Assembly: GCF_019192735.1 (NCBI RefSeq)
Contig: NZ_JAHTKP010000057.1
Location: forward strand, 1-51,165
Direction: 5' to 3'
DNA length: 51,165 nucleotides
Source of the DNA: Kitasatospora aureofaciens
Lineage (GTDB): Bacteria; Actinomycetota; Actinomycetes; Streptomycetales; Streptomycetaceae
In this document: positions 32,200-41,198 of the stretch, in pieces
Layout of the letters: every line of letters starts with the position of its first letter
Position numbering within the stretch: position 1 is the first letter of the stretch
The notes under the pieces: generated by a model
What the model was told of the DNA's origin: nothing
What the model saw: only the letters and a program-made list of their open reading frames with translations
Database searches by the model: none
Translations under genes and position numbers: made by a program

Positions 32200-33243
32200 A
32201 TGCGTAAGACCGCTGCCAAGCTGCTCACCGTTGCCGCCCTGGCGACCTCGGTCGCCACCGTCTTCAGCGGCACCGCCGTGGCCGACCCGGCCGCCGGTGT
32301 CACCCCGGCCGCCCAGGACATCGTGGGCGTCGGCTCGGACACCACCCAGGTCCTGCTGAACCAGTTCTCGGCCGACTACAACGCGACGCTCCCGGGCACC
32401 GACACCACCACGCCGCGCCTGTACAGCTGGGACGCGACCGGCTCCTCGCCGATCACCACCAAGACCGGTGCCACCCCGATCGCCCGCCCGAACGGCTCCG
32501 GCGCCGGCATCAAGGCCCTGGTCGCCAACACCAGCGCGACCGTGGACTTCGCCCGCTCCTCGCGCGCCCCGCAGCCGACCGACGCGCACGGCCTGGACTT
32601 CGTCGCGCTCGCCAAGGACGCGGTGACCTGGTCCGCCAAGTCCGGCGGCGACGCCCCGGCGCAGCTGACCGCCGACCAGCTGGCGGCGATCTACAACTGC
32701 ACGACGACCACCTGGAACCAGATCGACCCGAGCCTGCCCGCCAACACCATCAAGCCGTTCCTGCCGCAGGCCGACTCCGGCACGCGGGCGTTCTTCCTGG
32801 GCGCGATCGGCGTTGCCACCCCGGGCTCCTGCGTCGCCAGTGGCCCGGAGGAGAACGAGGGCACCGACTCGCGTCTCAACGACCCCGACGTGGTCTTCCC
32901 CTACTCCGTGGCCCACTTCCTCGGCCAGACCGTCGGTGGCCACACCACCACGACCGACGCGCCGGGCAACCTGACCCTGCGCAACATCGTGGTGAACGGC
33001 ACCGTCCTGACCCCGGTCACCAACAACGTGATCGACACCAACTTCGCCAACTCCCAGTTCGGCCGCGTGGTCTACAACGTGGTCCGCGACGCCGAGTGGA
33101 CCGCGACCGACCCGCACGGCCAGGCGCTGCAGGCGATCTTCGGCTCCAGCGGCTGGATCTGCACCAGCACCGCCGCCGCCAACGACCTGGCGAGCTACGG
33201 CTTCCTGGCCACCCCGGCCTGCGGTGTCGCCACCCTCACCTGA
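32200..33243 (+). CDS. secreted PstS-like substrate-binding protein
   Basis: A 347-residue exported protein with a Sec signal peptide (MRKTAAKLLTVAALATSVAT, cleavage near AVADPA). The mature part has DIVGVGSDTTQVLLNQF at the N-terminus, IARPNGSGAGIKALV, VDFARSSRAPQ, LTADQLAAIYNCTTTTWNQI and QADSGTRAFFL, all typical of phosphate-type binding proteins of the periplasmic type II fold. There is no lipobox or C-terminal anchor, so it may be released or held by partners. The ATG at 32200 follows GGAGGAAGAGG. It begins a stretch of extracytoplasmic genes leading to pstC/pstA homologues. Phosphate as ligand is inferred from family only. Confidence 0.82.
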   Translation: MRKTAAKLLTVAALATSVATVFSGTAVADPAAGVTPAAQDIVGVGSDTTQVLLNQFSADYNATLPGTDTTTPRLYSWDATGSSPITTKTGATPIARPNGSGAGIKALVANTSATVDFARSSRAPQPTDAHGLDFVALAKDAVTWSAKSGGDAPAQLTADQLAAIYNCTTTTWNQIDPSLPANTIKPFLPQADSGTRAFFLGAIGVATPGSCVASGPEENEGTDSRLNDPDVVFPYSVAHFLGQTVGGHTTTTDAPGNLTLRNIVVNGTVLTPVTNNVIDTNFANSQFGRVVYNVVRDAEWTATDPHGQALQAIFGSSGWICTSTAAANDLASYGFLATPACGVATLT

Positions 33244-33281
33244 GCCACTCCCACCTGAGCCACCCCCACCTGAGCCACGCG
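33237..33281 (+). repeat. 15-bp tandem repeat, three copies, at the stop codon of the PstS-like gene
   Basis: CACCTGAGCCACTCC, CACCTGAGCCACCCC and CACCTGAGCCACGCG follow one another. The first contains the gene's TGA, and the later copies supply two further in-frame TGA codons at 15-bp intervals. Confidence 0.88.
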
Positions 33282-33287
33282 CACCAT

Positions 33288-33322
33288 CCGGCGGCCACGG
33301 GCCTCGCGCCCGTGGCCGCCGG
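33288..33322 (+). terminator. terminator hairpin
   Basis: CCGGCGGCCACGGGC pairs perfectly with GCCCGTGGCCGCCGG over 15 bp around a CTCGC loop, 45 bp after the PstS-like gene. Confidence 0.85.
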
Positions 33323-33372
33323 CCCGTCACCAGGACCCTCGCAGCGAAACCTTCCTCTCCCAAGGAGACAGC

Positions 33373-33960
33373 ATGTCCCGTACTACCGCCCGGTTCCTCG
33401 CCGGCGGCGTCGCGGTCGTTCTCGCCGTGACCGGCCTCAGCGGCGCGGCTGCGGCCGACACCACCGCCACTGCCCCCACCGGTAGCGCCGTGGTGGTCGA
33501 GAGCAACGCGTTCCTGCAGTCCGCGGCCACCAACGGCGTGGTGATCGTTCCGCTGCCGAACGCCGGCGTTTCCTACGACACCACCACGGGGCTCTCGACG
33601 ACCCTCCCGGTGACGGGCGGCAGCGTCAACCTGCGCGGCTACTACGGCAACGTGACGCTCGACGGCAGCCTGCTGTTCGTCGACGTCCTGACCGGCAGGA
33701 GCGTGTGCTTCAAGCAGCTCGCGTTCAGCGCCGACAAGTGGCGGCTCACCGGCGTGCCGGACGGCTCCACCACGCCGGTCTCGCTGCTGAAGCCGGCGGG
33801 CATCGAGCGCAGCGCCCAGAGCGGTACCACCCAGACCCTGACCGCGACCGGCTTCACGGTCGACCCCACGGGTGCCCAGTTCCTCGACACCCAGCTGAGC
33901 ACCACGTTCTTCACGGGCGGTCAGTCGGTGGGCTCCTTCTCGCTCACCTTCAACGGCTGA
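33373..33960 (+). CDS. secreted protein of unknown function
   Basis: A 195-residue exported protein. The signal peptide (MSRTTARFLAGGVAVVLAVTG) ends near SGAAAADTT. The mature domain is Thr/Ser/Gly-rich and beta-strand-like (GSVNLRGYYGNVTLDGSLLFVD, TQTLTATGFTVDPTG, GQSVGSFSLTFNG), similar in texture to surface or sheath proteins. Only one Cys is present. The ATG at 33373 follows CCAAGGAGA. It lies between two binding-protein genes and is flanked by terminators, so it may be independently expressed. I do not recognise the family. A role at the cell surface with the neighbouring PstS-like protein is inference. Confidence 0.8.
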   Translation: MSRTTARFLAGGVAVVLAVTGLSGAAAADTTATAPTGSAVVVESNAFLQSAATNGVVIVPLPNAGVSYDTTTGLSTTLPVTGGSVNLRGYYGNVTLDGSLLFVDVLTGRSVCFKQLAFSADKWRLTGVPDGSTTPVSLLKPAGIERSAQSGTTQTLTATGFTVDPTGAQFLDTQLSTTFFTGGQSVGSFSLTFNG

Positions 33961-33981
33961 GTACCGTCGGCTGATTGAGTC

Positions 33982-34011
33982 GTAGGCCCGTGTCGAGAGG
34001 CGCGGGCCTAC
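33982..34011 (+). terminator. terminator hairpin
   Basis: GTAGGCCCGTG and CGCGGGCCTAC form an 11-bp stem (one G-U pair) with an 8-nt loop, 21 bp after the preceding gene. Confidence 0.75.
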
Positions 34012-34197
34012 CCGCATGGAGGGATCAACTCCGCTACGGAGTTGCCGCGTTGGGGCCTCGTACACACGGGCGACCGGATCCGGCCACCTGCGGCTGGCCG
34101 AATGGATGCGTACCGGAATCGTTGCCCGCTCGCAGCCCGCTCCCCCCTTGTGCCGCGCATTTCGGCGGCGGCGCGGAATCGCACGGAGGTGCCCGCC

Positions 34198-36813
34198 ATG
34201 AGAGTCCGACTGCCCGACCGGAGGCATCCGGGGTGGTGGCATCGCCGGCTGCCGGCGACCGCGTTGGTGTGGTCGGTGGTCGTGGCGATCGGGGTGGCGC
34301 CGATCGGTCTGGGCACGGCGCCGCAGGCCGTGGCGGCGACCGACTCCGCCGTCACGGCGAAGGGGCCCAAGGTCTGGATCCCGAAGGACAAGAAGTACGG
34401 CCCCGAGGGAAAGGTCACCGTCGCGCAGACGAAGAACCTGGTCGACCAGGTGGTCCATGTCAGCTGGAGTGGATTCACCCCGTCGACGGACGCCATGGGA
34501 GGGCTGTGGAACAACGGGCCGCAGCGAGCCGTGCGCCAGCCGTACTACCAGGTCAGGGTGTATCAGTGCAGGGGGACAGACCCCAAGATCACCGACTGTT
34601 ACGACAGCACCTTGTTCAACGCCGACCCGACGGCGGGATTCCAGCAGAAGACGCCGCCTGCGGGGACGACGTTCCCGGACTTCCCGTCCAACATGGCGAT
34701 TGCGGTCACGGACGGGAACGGCTCGGGATTCGCGGACATCGAGGTCTACACGGCCGACCAGAGCCCCTCCCTCGGCTGTGACGACAAGCACCCGTGTTCG
34801 CTGGTGGTCGAGCCCAACTACGGTGGCGACACCGCTTCCTTCACGGACACGACGAGGAAGGGCGTGGTCAACTGCGACGACCACAGCCTGGATCAGGCTC
34901 TCGACATGGCGTCCGACCAGGTCCTTCAGGGCTACACCAACAAGTGGACGAAGTTCAAGACGTCCGAGCAGTGCTCCTGGGAGCGTCGTGCTGTCGTGCC
35001 GCTGGAGTTCGCGCCGACGCCGGCGGCCTGCTCGGACCGGCGGGCGGCCTTCACGGCGGCCGGCCTTGAGCCGGCGAAGCGGGCGATGCAGCAGTGGCAG
35101 GCCGGGTTGTGCCAGGGCAGTGATCCGATATCGCTGCAGTACGGCTTCGCGAACGGCGATTCCCAGTCGCGGGCGGACTTCCTGGCCGGGCGCAAGGACA
35201 TGGCGCTGACCGCCCGGCCGGACACGCAGGTGCCGCCGCGGCCGTATGTGTACGCGCCGCTGGCGACATCGGGGATCTCCGTGGTGTTCCTTGTGGATGA
35301 CCCGAAGTCGAGTCGGCAGATCAGGGACATGAGACTGAATGCGCGGCTGATGGCCAAGCTGCTCACGCAGTCCTACGCGCCGCAGGGTTCTGCGCAGGTC
35401 GCCTCGGTGGCGGGCAATCCGGGCTGTATCTTCGACGACCCGGAGTTCGTGAAGCTGAACCCGGTGCCGTCGGAGAGCAAGCTCACCTGGCCGACGCTCT
35501 GCGCGTACTTCAACTTCAGCCCGACGGTGCTCGGTACGACGGCGGACATGACGTACCAGCTGACGTCGTGGATCGCCTCGGATCCGGACGCGGTGCGGTT
35601 CCTGGACGGTGAGCCGGATCCGTGGGGGATGCACGTCGACACGTTCTACCTGCGTCCGGCTTTCTCGGGGTACCCGGTCGACGCCTTCAGCCGGCAGGAC
35701 TCCTCCGGGCTTGTGAAGGCCAAGGAGGATCCGTTCGACCGCTGGAAGCAGTACGAGTGGAATCCGGTCATGACGGGACTCGTCGACGTGGCGCGCAAGG
35801 TGCTTCAGAACAGGCCCAACTGCATCAATGCGCAACGGAACACGGACGGAAGTCACGATCAGTGCCCGGCACTCATGCCCGGCAGGCGGACCCTGTTCGC
35901 GATCATGGACACGGCTCAGGCGAAGGCGTACTCGCTCCCCGAGGCGCAGCTGCTCAACCCGGCGGGCGGTTTCGTCCCGCCCGACGCGCCCGGCTTCCAG
36001 GCCGCCGTCGCCGACATGACCGTCGACCCGTCCACCGGCGTGCAGTCCATGCCCTACGGCGCGTCCGACACCGCCTTCTCCCGTGACCAGAAGGCCTACC
36101 CGCTGACCACCGTCCAGTACGCGATGCTCCCGACCAAGGACGTCCAGGACACGAAGGCGGCGGCGATCGCGAAGTTCATGCGCGCGGTGACCACCACCGG
36201 CCAGGTCTACGGCTACGAGCCCGGCCGGCTCGCGCCCGGCTTCCTCGCCCTGACCGCCGCCCAGCGGACCCAGGCGGCGGACGCCATCGGCCACCTGGAG
36301 TCGCAGGACGGCAAGCTGCCCGGCAACCAGGCGGCGCCGCCGAACCCGCCCGCGGCCGGTTCCGGTGACGGGGGCGGTTCGACCGCCGCCGGCGGTGCGT
36401 CCGGCGGCACGGGCACCGGTCCGGCCGCCGCGCAGGTCAGTGCCAACGGTTCGTCCGGCGGGACCGGGGACGGCTCCTCGGGCAGCACCGGGCTCGGTGC
36501 CGGCAGCGGCCTGACCGGCTCCGGTGCGGCGACGGGCGGTGCCGGCGCGCCCGCCGCTCCGGCGCCAGGGGCCAAGCCCTCGGCGACCCCGAGCGGCCCC
36601 GGCAAGTCGCTGTCCGCCGCGCCGGTGGCCGCGGGCACACCGGCGGCCGACCGTTCCGGCACCGCCCGCCTACTCCTGCCGATCGCGCTGATCGGCGGCC
36701 TGGTGCTGCTGGTCGGGGGTCCGGGGGCGCTGATCCTGGGCGGGACGCCCGCCGGAGAGAAGGCACTGGCCGGCGCCCGGAAGGGCTGGGCGCGGGTGCG
36801 TCGTCGCCCCTGA
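34198..36813 (+). CDS. large membrane-anchored substrate-binding-like surface protein
   Basis: An 871-residue protein with an N-terminal signal (LPATALVWSVVVAIGVAPIGLG), a ~670-residue extracytoplasmic region with several Cys pairs, and a ~130-residue Gly/Ser/Ala/Pro-rich stalk. A C-terminal TM helix (LLLPIALIGGLVLLVGGPGALIL) with a basic tail completes it. The central part (ISLQYGFANGDSQSRADFLAGRKDMALTARP, then YVYAPLATSGISVVFLV) resembles the type II periplasmic binding fold of PstS-like proteins, but the whole is more than twice their length. No LPxTG sorting signal exists. The ATG at 34198 follows GGAGGT. It precedes pstC and pstA homologues and is probably their ligand-gathering or scaffold component. 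The N-terminal ~300 residues are unassigned. Confidence 0.78.
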   Translation: MRVRLPDRRHPGWWHRRLPATALVWSVVVAIGVAPIGLGTAPQAVAATDSAVTAKGPKVWIPKDKKYGPEGKVTVAQTKNLVDQVVHVSWSGFTPSTDAMGGLWNNGPQRAVRQPYYQVRVYQCRGTDPKITDCYDSTLFNADPTAGFQQKTPPAGTTFPDFPSNMAIAVTDGNGSGFADIEVYTADQSPSLGCDDKHPCSLVVEPNYGGDTASFTDTTRKGVVNCDDHSLDQALDMASDQVLQGYTNKWTKFKTSEQCSWERRAVVPLEFAPTPAACSDRRAAFTAAGLEPAKRAMQQWQAGLCQGSDPISLQYGFANGDSQSRADFLAGRKDMALTARPDTQVPPRPYVYAPLATSGISVVFLVDDPKSSRQIRDMRLNARLMAKLLTQSYAPQGSAQVASVAGNPGCIFDDPEFVKLNPVPSESKLTWPTLCAYFNFSPTVLGTTADMTYQLTSWIASDPDAVRFLDGEPDPWGMHVDTFYLRPAFSGYPVDAFSRQDSSGLVKAKEDPFDRWKQYEWNPVMTGLVDVARKVLQNRPNCINAQRNTDGSHDQCPALMPGRRTLFAIMDTAQAKAYSLPEAQLLNPAGGFVPPDAPGFQAAVADMTVDPSTGVQSMPYGASDTAFSRDQKAYPLTTVQYAMLPTKDVQDTKAAAIAKFMRAVTTTGQVYGYEPGRLAPGFLALTAAQRTQAADAIGHLESQDGKLPGNQAAPPNPPAAGSGDGGGSTAAGGASGGTGTGPAAAQVSANGSSGGTGDGSSGSTGLGAGSGLTGSGAATGGAGAPAAPAPGAKPSATPSGPGKSLSAAPVAAGTPAADRSGTARLLLPIALIGGLVLLVGGPGALILGGTPAGEKALAGARKGWARVRRRP

Positions 36814-36919
36814 CGGAGTGACGTATCGCCGAGGACTCGGCGGGGCCGCCGTTCCGGCCCCGCCGATCCGGCCGTCGATGAAGCCAACGCCCGTGCAGAG
36901 GAAGACAGGAGAGCAGACC

Positions 36920-37951
36920 ATGACAGCCGCCGCCGAGCCCGCGGCACCGTACGCCGGGGCGCCGGGCCAACCCGACCGAGGGCCCGACAAGGACGTCCCG
37001 CGCATCATCACCGCCCCCGCGACCCCTGGGGACCGGGTGTTCCGCGGGGTGCTGCGGATCGCCGGGTACTCGGTCTTCGCGATCATGGGGCTGATCGCGT
37101 TCTTCCTGATCCTGCGGGGCACGGACGCGCTGCGGTCGGTCGGCTGGTCGTTCCTGACCGAGGAGAAGTGGCAGACCGCCGCGCACAACTTCGGCATCGC
37201 CGCCGTCCTGCCGAACGGCCTGCTGATCGCCGTCATCGCGCTGGTGATCGCCGTCCCGGTCGCGCTCTCCACCGCGATCTTCATCTCCGAGTACGCGCCC
37301 GTGCGCCTGCGCGCCGCGCTGGTCTCGCTGGTCGACCTGATGGCGGCGATCCCGAGCATCATCTACGGCCTGTGGGGGCTCTTCTTCCTCCAGCCGCGCA
37401 TCATCGGCTTCGTCCGCTGGCTGGCCAACCACTTCGGCGACGCGATCCCCTTCCTCAAGGTGCGCACCGGTGATATCGGGACGTCCTACACCTCGTCCAC
37501 GTTCATCGCGGGCGTCGTCGTCTCGCTGATGATCATTCCGATCGTCACCTCGCTCAGCCGGGAGGTGTTCTCGCAGGCCCCGCAGGGCGAGCGGGAGGGC
37601 GCCTACGCGCTCGGCTCGACCCGCTGGGGGATGGTGCGCACGGTGGTGCTGCCGTTCGGCCGGGGCGGCGTGATCGGCGCGATCATGCTGGGCTTCGGGC
37701 GTGCGATGGGCGAGACGATCGCCGTCGCGTTGATCATCTCGCCGAACTTCAAGACCATCACACACATCCTGGAGAACGGCGCCAACTCGATCTCGGCGCT
37801 GATCGCGCTGCGCTTCGGCGAGTCGGACGCGCTCTCGCTGTCCGCGCTGATGGCGGCCGGCCTGGTGCTGTTCGCGCTGACCCTGCTGGTCAACGTGGCG
37901 GCCGGATTCGTGATCAACCGGTCCCGCTCCGGCGCCTCCACCGCGGACTGA
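36920..37951 (+). CDS. pstC: phosphate-type ABC transporter permease PstC
   Basis: A 343-residue permease with six predicted helices after a ~45-residue cytoplasmic N-terminus. The region LVSLVDLMAAIPSIIYGLWGLFFL and the coupling EAA loop (EGAYALGSTRWGMVRTVVLPFGRGG, then GFGRAMGETIAVALIIS) are diagnostic for PstC. It pairs with the PstA homologue downstream and is energised by the PstB homologue at 42127. The ATG at 36920 follows AGGAGAG; earlier in-frame ATGs at 36818 and 36878 lack this and add unconserved residues. It is followed at its stop by a 31-bp tandem duplication. Phosphate is the expected substrate, though the odd binding proteins leave room for another anion. Confidence 0.92.
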   Translation: MTAAAEPAAPYAGAPGQPDRGPDKDVPRIITAPATPGDRVFRGVLRIAGYSVFAIMGLIAFFLILRGTDALRSVGWSFLTEEKWQTAAHNFGIAAVLPNGLLIAVIALVIAVPVALSTAIFISEYAPVRLRAALVSLVDLMAAIPSIIYGLWGLFFLQPRIIGFVRWLANHFGDAIPFLKVRTGDIGTSYTSSTFIAGVVVSLMIIPIVTSLSREVFSQAPQGEREGAYALGSTRWGMVRTVVLPFGRGGVIGAIMLGFGRAMGETIAVALIISPNFKTITHILENGANSISALIALRFGESDALSLSALMAAGLVLFALTLLVNVAAGFVINRSRSGASTAD

Positions 37952-38012
37952 GGCGGCGCACCGGCATGACCCACCCCGTAGAGGCGGCGGACCGACATGA
38001 CCCACCCCGTGG
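37951..38012 (+). repeat. 31-bp tandem duplication between pstC and pstA
   Basis: Two adjacent 31-bp copies (37951-37981, 37982-38012) differ at three positions. Each contains ATGACCCACCCCGT. The first begins at the last base of the pstC stop codon. The true pstA start at 38026 follows the array. Confidence 0.9.
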
Positions 38013-38025
38013 AAGGGACGACCCG

Positions 38026-39342
38026 ATGACCACGCTCGACCTGCCGCCGGTCGCCGCGTCCGAGCCCGCAGGCCCGGCCGGTCCTGCCGGGGCCGACGCC
38101 GACCCGGCACCGCCGCGCCCCGAGATCAAGGTGCGGCTCGGCGGCGTCACCCGCGACGACGTGTTCACCGTGGCCGGCTCGCTGGTCGGCTCGCTCGCGC
38201 TGAACTGGATGCTGTACGAGCGGATCCTGCCGTTCAGCGGCGCGTTCGGCTTCCTGGTCTGCTGGTACCTCCTGTTCCTGGCCGGCTACTTCGTGCTCGG
38301 CCGGCTCCAGTGGGGCAGGCTCATGGTGCGCGACCGGCTGGTGTCGGTGGTCGCGTGGAGCTCCGGGCTGCTGGTGGTCGCGCTGATCGCCGACCAGATC
38401 GGATATGTGGCGAGCCGCGGCTTCGAGGCGGCCCAGCATCTCAACTTCTTCACCGAGTCGATGGAGCAGACCGCCGCGCTGTCCCCGATCACCTCCGGCG
38501 GCGCGCTCAACGCGATCGTCGGCTCGCTCGAACAGCTGGGCCTGGCCACGTTGTTCGCGGTGCCGCTGGGCATCGCCGCGGCGATCTTCATGTCCGAGGT
38601 CGGCGGCCGGATGGCCCGGCCGGTGCGGACCCTGGTCGAGGCGATGACCGCGCTTCCGTCCATCGTCGCCGGGCTGTTCGTGCTCGGCGTCGTGATCATC
38701 ACCCTCGGCTTCGACAAGAGCGGCTTCGCCGCCTCGCTGGCCCTGACCGTGATGATGATGCCGATCGTCACCCGGGCCGCCGAGGTGGTCATCCGGCTGG
38801 TGCCGGGGACGCTGCGCGAGGCCTCGTACGCGCTCGGGGGCAGCCAGTGGCGGACGGTGTGGAACGTCGTGCTGCCGACCGCTCGTCCTGGCCTCGTGAC
38901 GGCGGTCGTGCTCGGCATGGCGCGCGGCATCGGCGAGACCTCGCCGGTGCTGCTGACCTCGGGCTTCACCTCGCAGTTCAACGCGGACCCGTTCCACGAG
39001 CACCAGGTGTCGCTGCCGCTGTACATCTGGAACTACGTCAAGCAGCCCTACCCCGACATGATCGCGCGCGCCTTCGCCGCCGGCCTGACCCTGATGGTCC
39101 TGGTGCTCGTCCTGTTCGTCACCGCGCGCGTGCTCGGCGGGCGCCGCCCCGGCGAGTTGACGCGCCGCCAGCGGCGGCGGATCGACCGGGAGGCGCGGCG
39201 GGCCGAGGCCTCCGCGCGCTCCACCGTGCCGACCGCCGTCCAGTCGGCCGCCGTGCACCCGGCCGCCGCGCACGCCGCGACGCCGGCCGCCGTCCACCCG
39301 GCCGCCGTCCACCCGGCCGCCGCACTGCCGGGGAGCAGCTGA
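38026..39342 (+). CDS. pstA: phosphate-type ABC transporter permease PstA
   Basis: A 438-residue permease, longer than typical PstA (~300) because of an N-terminal extension and two extra TM helices before the permease core. It also carries a ~65-residue Ala/Val/His/Pro-rich C-terminal tail with repeated HPAA units. The core has VEAMTALPSIVAGLFVLGV and the EAA loop EASYALGGSQWRTVWNVVLPTARPG, then MARGIGETSPVLLTSG. The ATG at 38026 follows GGAAGGG; two duplicated upstream ATGs (in the 31-bp repeat) give weaker starts. It overlaps the in-frame start option of the next gene (39342). It forms the membrane channel with the PstC homologue. Confidence 0.9.
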   Translation: MTTLDLPPVAASEPAGPAGPAGADADPAPPRPEIKVRLGGVTRDDVFTVAGSLVGSLALNWMLYERILPFSGAFGFLVCWYLLFLAGYFVLGRLQWGRLMVRDRLVSVVAWSSGLLVVALIADQIGYVASRGFEAAQHLNFFTESMEQTAALSPITSGGALNAIVGSLEQLGLATLFAVPLGIAAAIFMSEVGGRMARPVRTLVEAMTALPSIVAGLFVLGVVIITLGFDKSGFAASLALTVMMMPIVTRAAEVVIRLVPGTLREASYALGGSQWRTVWNVVLPTARPGLVTAVVLGMARGIGETSPVLLTSGFTSQFNADPFHEHQVSLPLYIWNYVKQPYPDMIARAFAAGLTLMVLVLVLFVTARVLGGRRPGELTRRQRRRIDREARRAEASARSTVPTAVQSAAVHPAAAHAATPAAVHPAAVHPAAALPGSS

Positions 39343-39380
39343 TGTCTCACCCAACCGCCCTCCGTACCAGAGGAGTTCTC

Positions 39381-41198
39381 ATGTCGTGGGAGGCCGCAAG
39401 CCGCCCCGTGGCCCGCGTGCTCGCCGTCCTGCTGTCCCTGCTGCTGGTCGCGGCCCCCTCGCTGCTGGGGCAGGGCACGCCGGCGTTCGCGGCGACCGTC
39501 GCACTGAGCGCCGACGGCTCCAGCTGGGCCGGTCCGGCCATCGACCAGTGGCGGCAGGACGTCGGGCCGCAGGGCATCCAGATCAGCTTCAACCCGGTCG
39601 GCTCGGCGGCGGGCCGCAACGCCTGGACCCTCGGACAGGACGACTTCACCGCCTCGGACGTGCCGTTCCGCTCCACGGACGACACCGGCGTGAACGACGC
39701 GGGCCGCCGGAACGGCCAGGGCGGGCGGGAGAACCCGGTCTACGGCTTCTCCTACGTGCCGATCACCGCCGGTGGCACGACCTTCATGTACAACCTGGTG
39801 GTCGGCGGCAAGCAGGTCCGCGACCTGCGGCTCTCGCCCCAGACCATCGTGGACATCTTCACCGACAAGATCACCAACTGGAACGATCCGAAGATCACCG
39901 CCGACTACGGCCGGGCGCTGCCCAGCCTGCCGATCACCCCGGTGGTCCGCTCCGACGGCTCCGGCGCCACCGCCCAGTTCACCCGCTGGATGGAGCACAC
40001 CCACCAGGCCCAGTGGGACGACTACTGCAAGTCCGTCAACGGCACGAGCTGCGGTGACTACACCGAGTTCTTCCCGCCGGCCGGCCGGATGGTCGCCCAG
40101 AACGGCTCCGACGTCGTCGCCGGCTACATCAAGGCCTCGTCCGGCCTCGGCACCATCGGCTACGACGAGTACGCCTTCGCCAAGCGCAGCAACTGGCCGG
40201 TCGTGAAGGTGCTCAACCAGGCCGGCTACTACTCGCTGCCGACCGCCTCCAACGTCGCGGTGGCACTCACGGCGGCCAAGATCCGCGGCGTCGACGACAA
40301 CACCCCGTCGACCGACCCGAACTACCTCCAGCAGAACCTCGACGGCGTCTACACCATGGACGACCCGCGCTCGTACCCGATCTCCAGCTACAGCTACGTG
40401 ATCGTGCCGCGCGGCGGGGCGGCGCTGCCGGTCCCGCCGAAGTTCAGCAACGACAAGGGCGGCGCCCTCAGCCGCTTCCTCGCCTACGTGCTCTGCGAGG
40501 GCCAGGGCGAGGCGGACGGCCTCGGCTACTCGCCGATCCCGCGCGGCCTGGTGCGCGGCGGGCTGCTGCAGGGCAGGAACATCCCCGGCAACGCCAGCCC
40601 GGTCGACCCGGACACCCTCTCCAACTGCGCCAACCCGACCTTCAACTCGGCCGGTGAGCTGACCGTCCTCAAGAACGCGCCGCAGCCGAGCCCGTGCGAC
40701 AAGCAGGGCGCGCCGCTGGACTGCACCGTGCAGAACGGCGAGGCGGTCAAGACCGGTTCCGGCTCGGGCGGTGGCGGCACCGGCGGCGGGGCGGCCGGTG
40801 GCTCCGGCAGTGCGGGCGGTGCCGGTGGCAGCGGCAAGACCGGCAACAAGACCCCGGGCGCGGGCGGCACCGCCGGTGGGGCCGGCGGTACGGCGGCCGG
40901 CGGCGCCGGTGACGGGGGCGCCCAGGGCGGCGCGGCCGTCGACCCGAACGCCGCCGGCGGGGCCCAGGGCGACCAGCCCACCGACGACGCGATCGACCCG
41001 CAGACCGGGCAGGTGGTCGCCCGTGGCCGGGGCGGCGGCGTCGGCGACGTCCCGGCGAACGTGGTCGACGTGGCAGGCAAGCCCGACGACTGGATGCTGA
41101 GCACGCTCACCGCGCTGGAACTGCTCGCCGTCGTCCTCGTCCCGCCGCTGCTCGGCCGCCGGCTGCTGCGCCGCCGCAACTCGGGCGGCACGTCGTGA
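39381..41198 (+). CDS. pstS: membrane-anchored PstS-like phosphate-binding protein
   Basis: A 605-residue protein with a signal peptide (VLAVLLSLLLVAAPSLLG) and a PstS-type domain of ~370 residues (VALSADGSSWAGPAIDQW, NPVGSAAGRNAW, FTASDVPFRS, VDIFTDKITNWNDPKI, VVRSDGSGATAQFTRWM). A Gly-rich linker of ~90 residues and a C-terminal TM helix (LTALELLAVVLVPPLLG) with an Arg-rich tail follow. Most bacterial PstS proteins are periplasmic or lipid-anchored; a C-terminal helix tether is unusual. The ATG at 39381 follows AGAGGAG; an ATG at 39342 overlapping the pstA stop is the alternative. Its stop overlaps the sortase-like gene by four bases. Confidence 0.9.
   Translation: MSWEAASRPVARVLAVLLSLLLVAAPSLLGQGTPAFAATVALSADGSSWAGPAIDQWRQDVGPQGIQISFNPVGSAAGRNAWTLGQDDFTASDVPFRSTDDTGVNDAGRRNGQGGRENPVYGFSYVPITAGGTTFMYNLVVGGKQVRDLRLSPQTIVDIFTDKITNWNDPKITADYGRALPSLPITPVVRSDGSGATAQFTRWMEHTHQAQWDDYCKSVNGTSCGDYTEFFPPAGRMVAQNGSDVVAGYIKASSGLGTIGYDEYAFAKRSNWPVVKVLNQAGYYSLPTASNVAVALTAAKIRGVDDNTPSTDPNYLQQNLDGVYTMDDPRSYPISSYSYVIVPRGGAALPVPPKFSNDKGGALSRFLAYVLCEGQGEADGLGYSPIPRGLVRGGLLQGRNIPGNASPVDPDTLSNCANPTFNSAGELTVLKNAPQPSPCDKQGAPLDCTVQNGEAVKTGSGSGGGGTGGGAAGGSGSAGGAGGSGKTGNKTPGAGGTAGGAGGTAAGGAGDGGAQGGAAVDPNAAGGAQGDQPTDDAIDPQTGQVVARGRGGGVGDVPANVVDVAGKPDDWMLSTLTALELLAVVLVPPLLGRRLLRRRNSGGTS

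Noticed and set aside
32161..36294. 1377-codon minus-strand open frame opposite the PstS-like genes
   Set aside because: It spans three real plus-strand genes and two terminators, and has a shadow composition.
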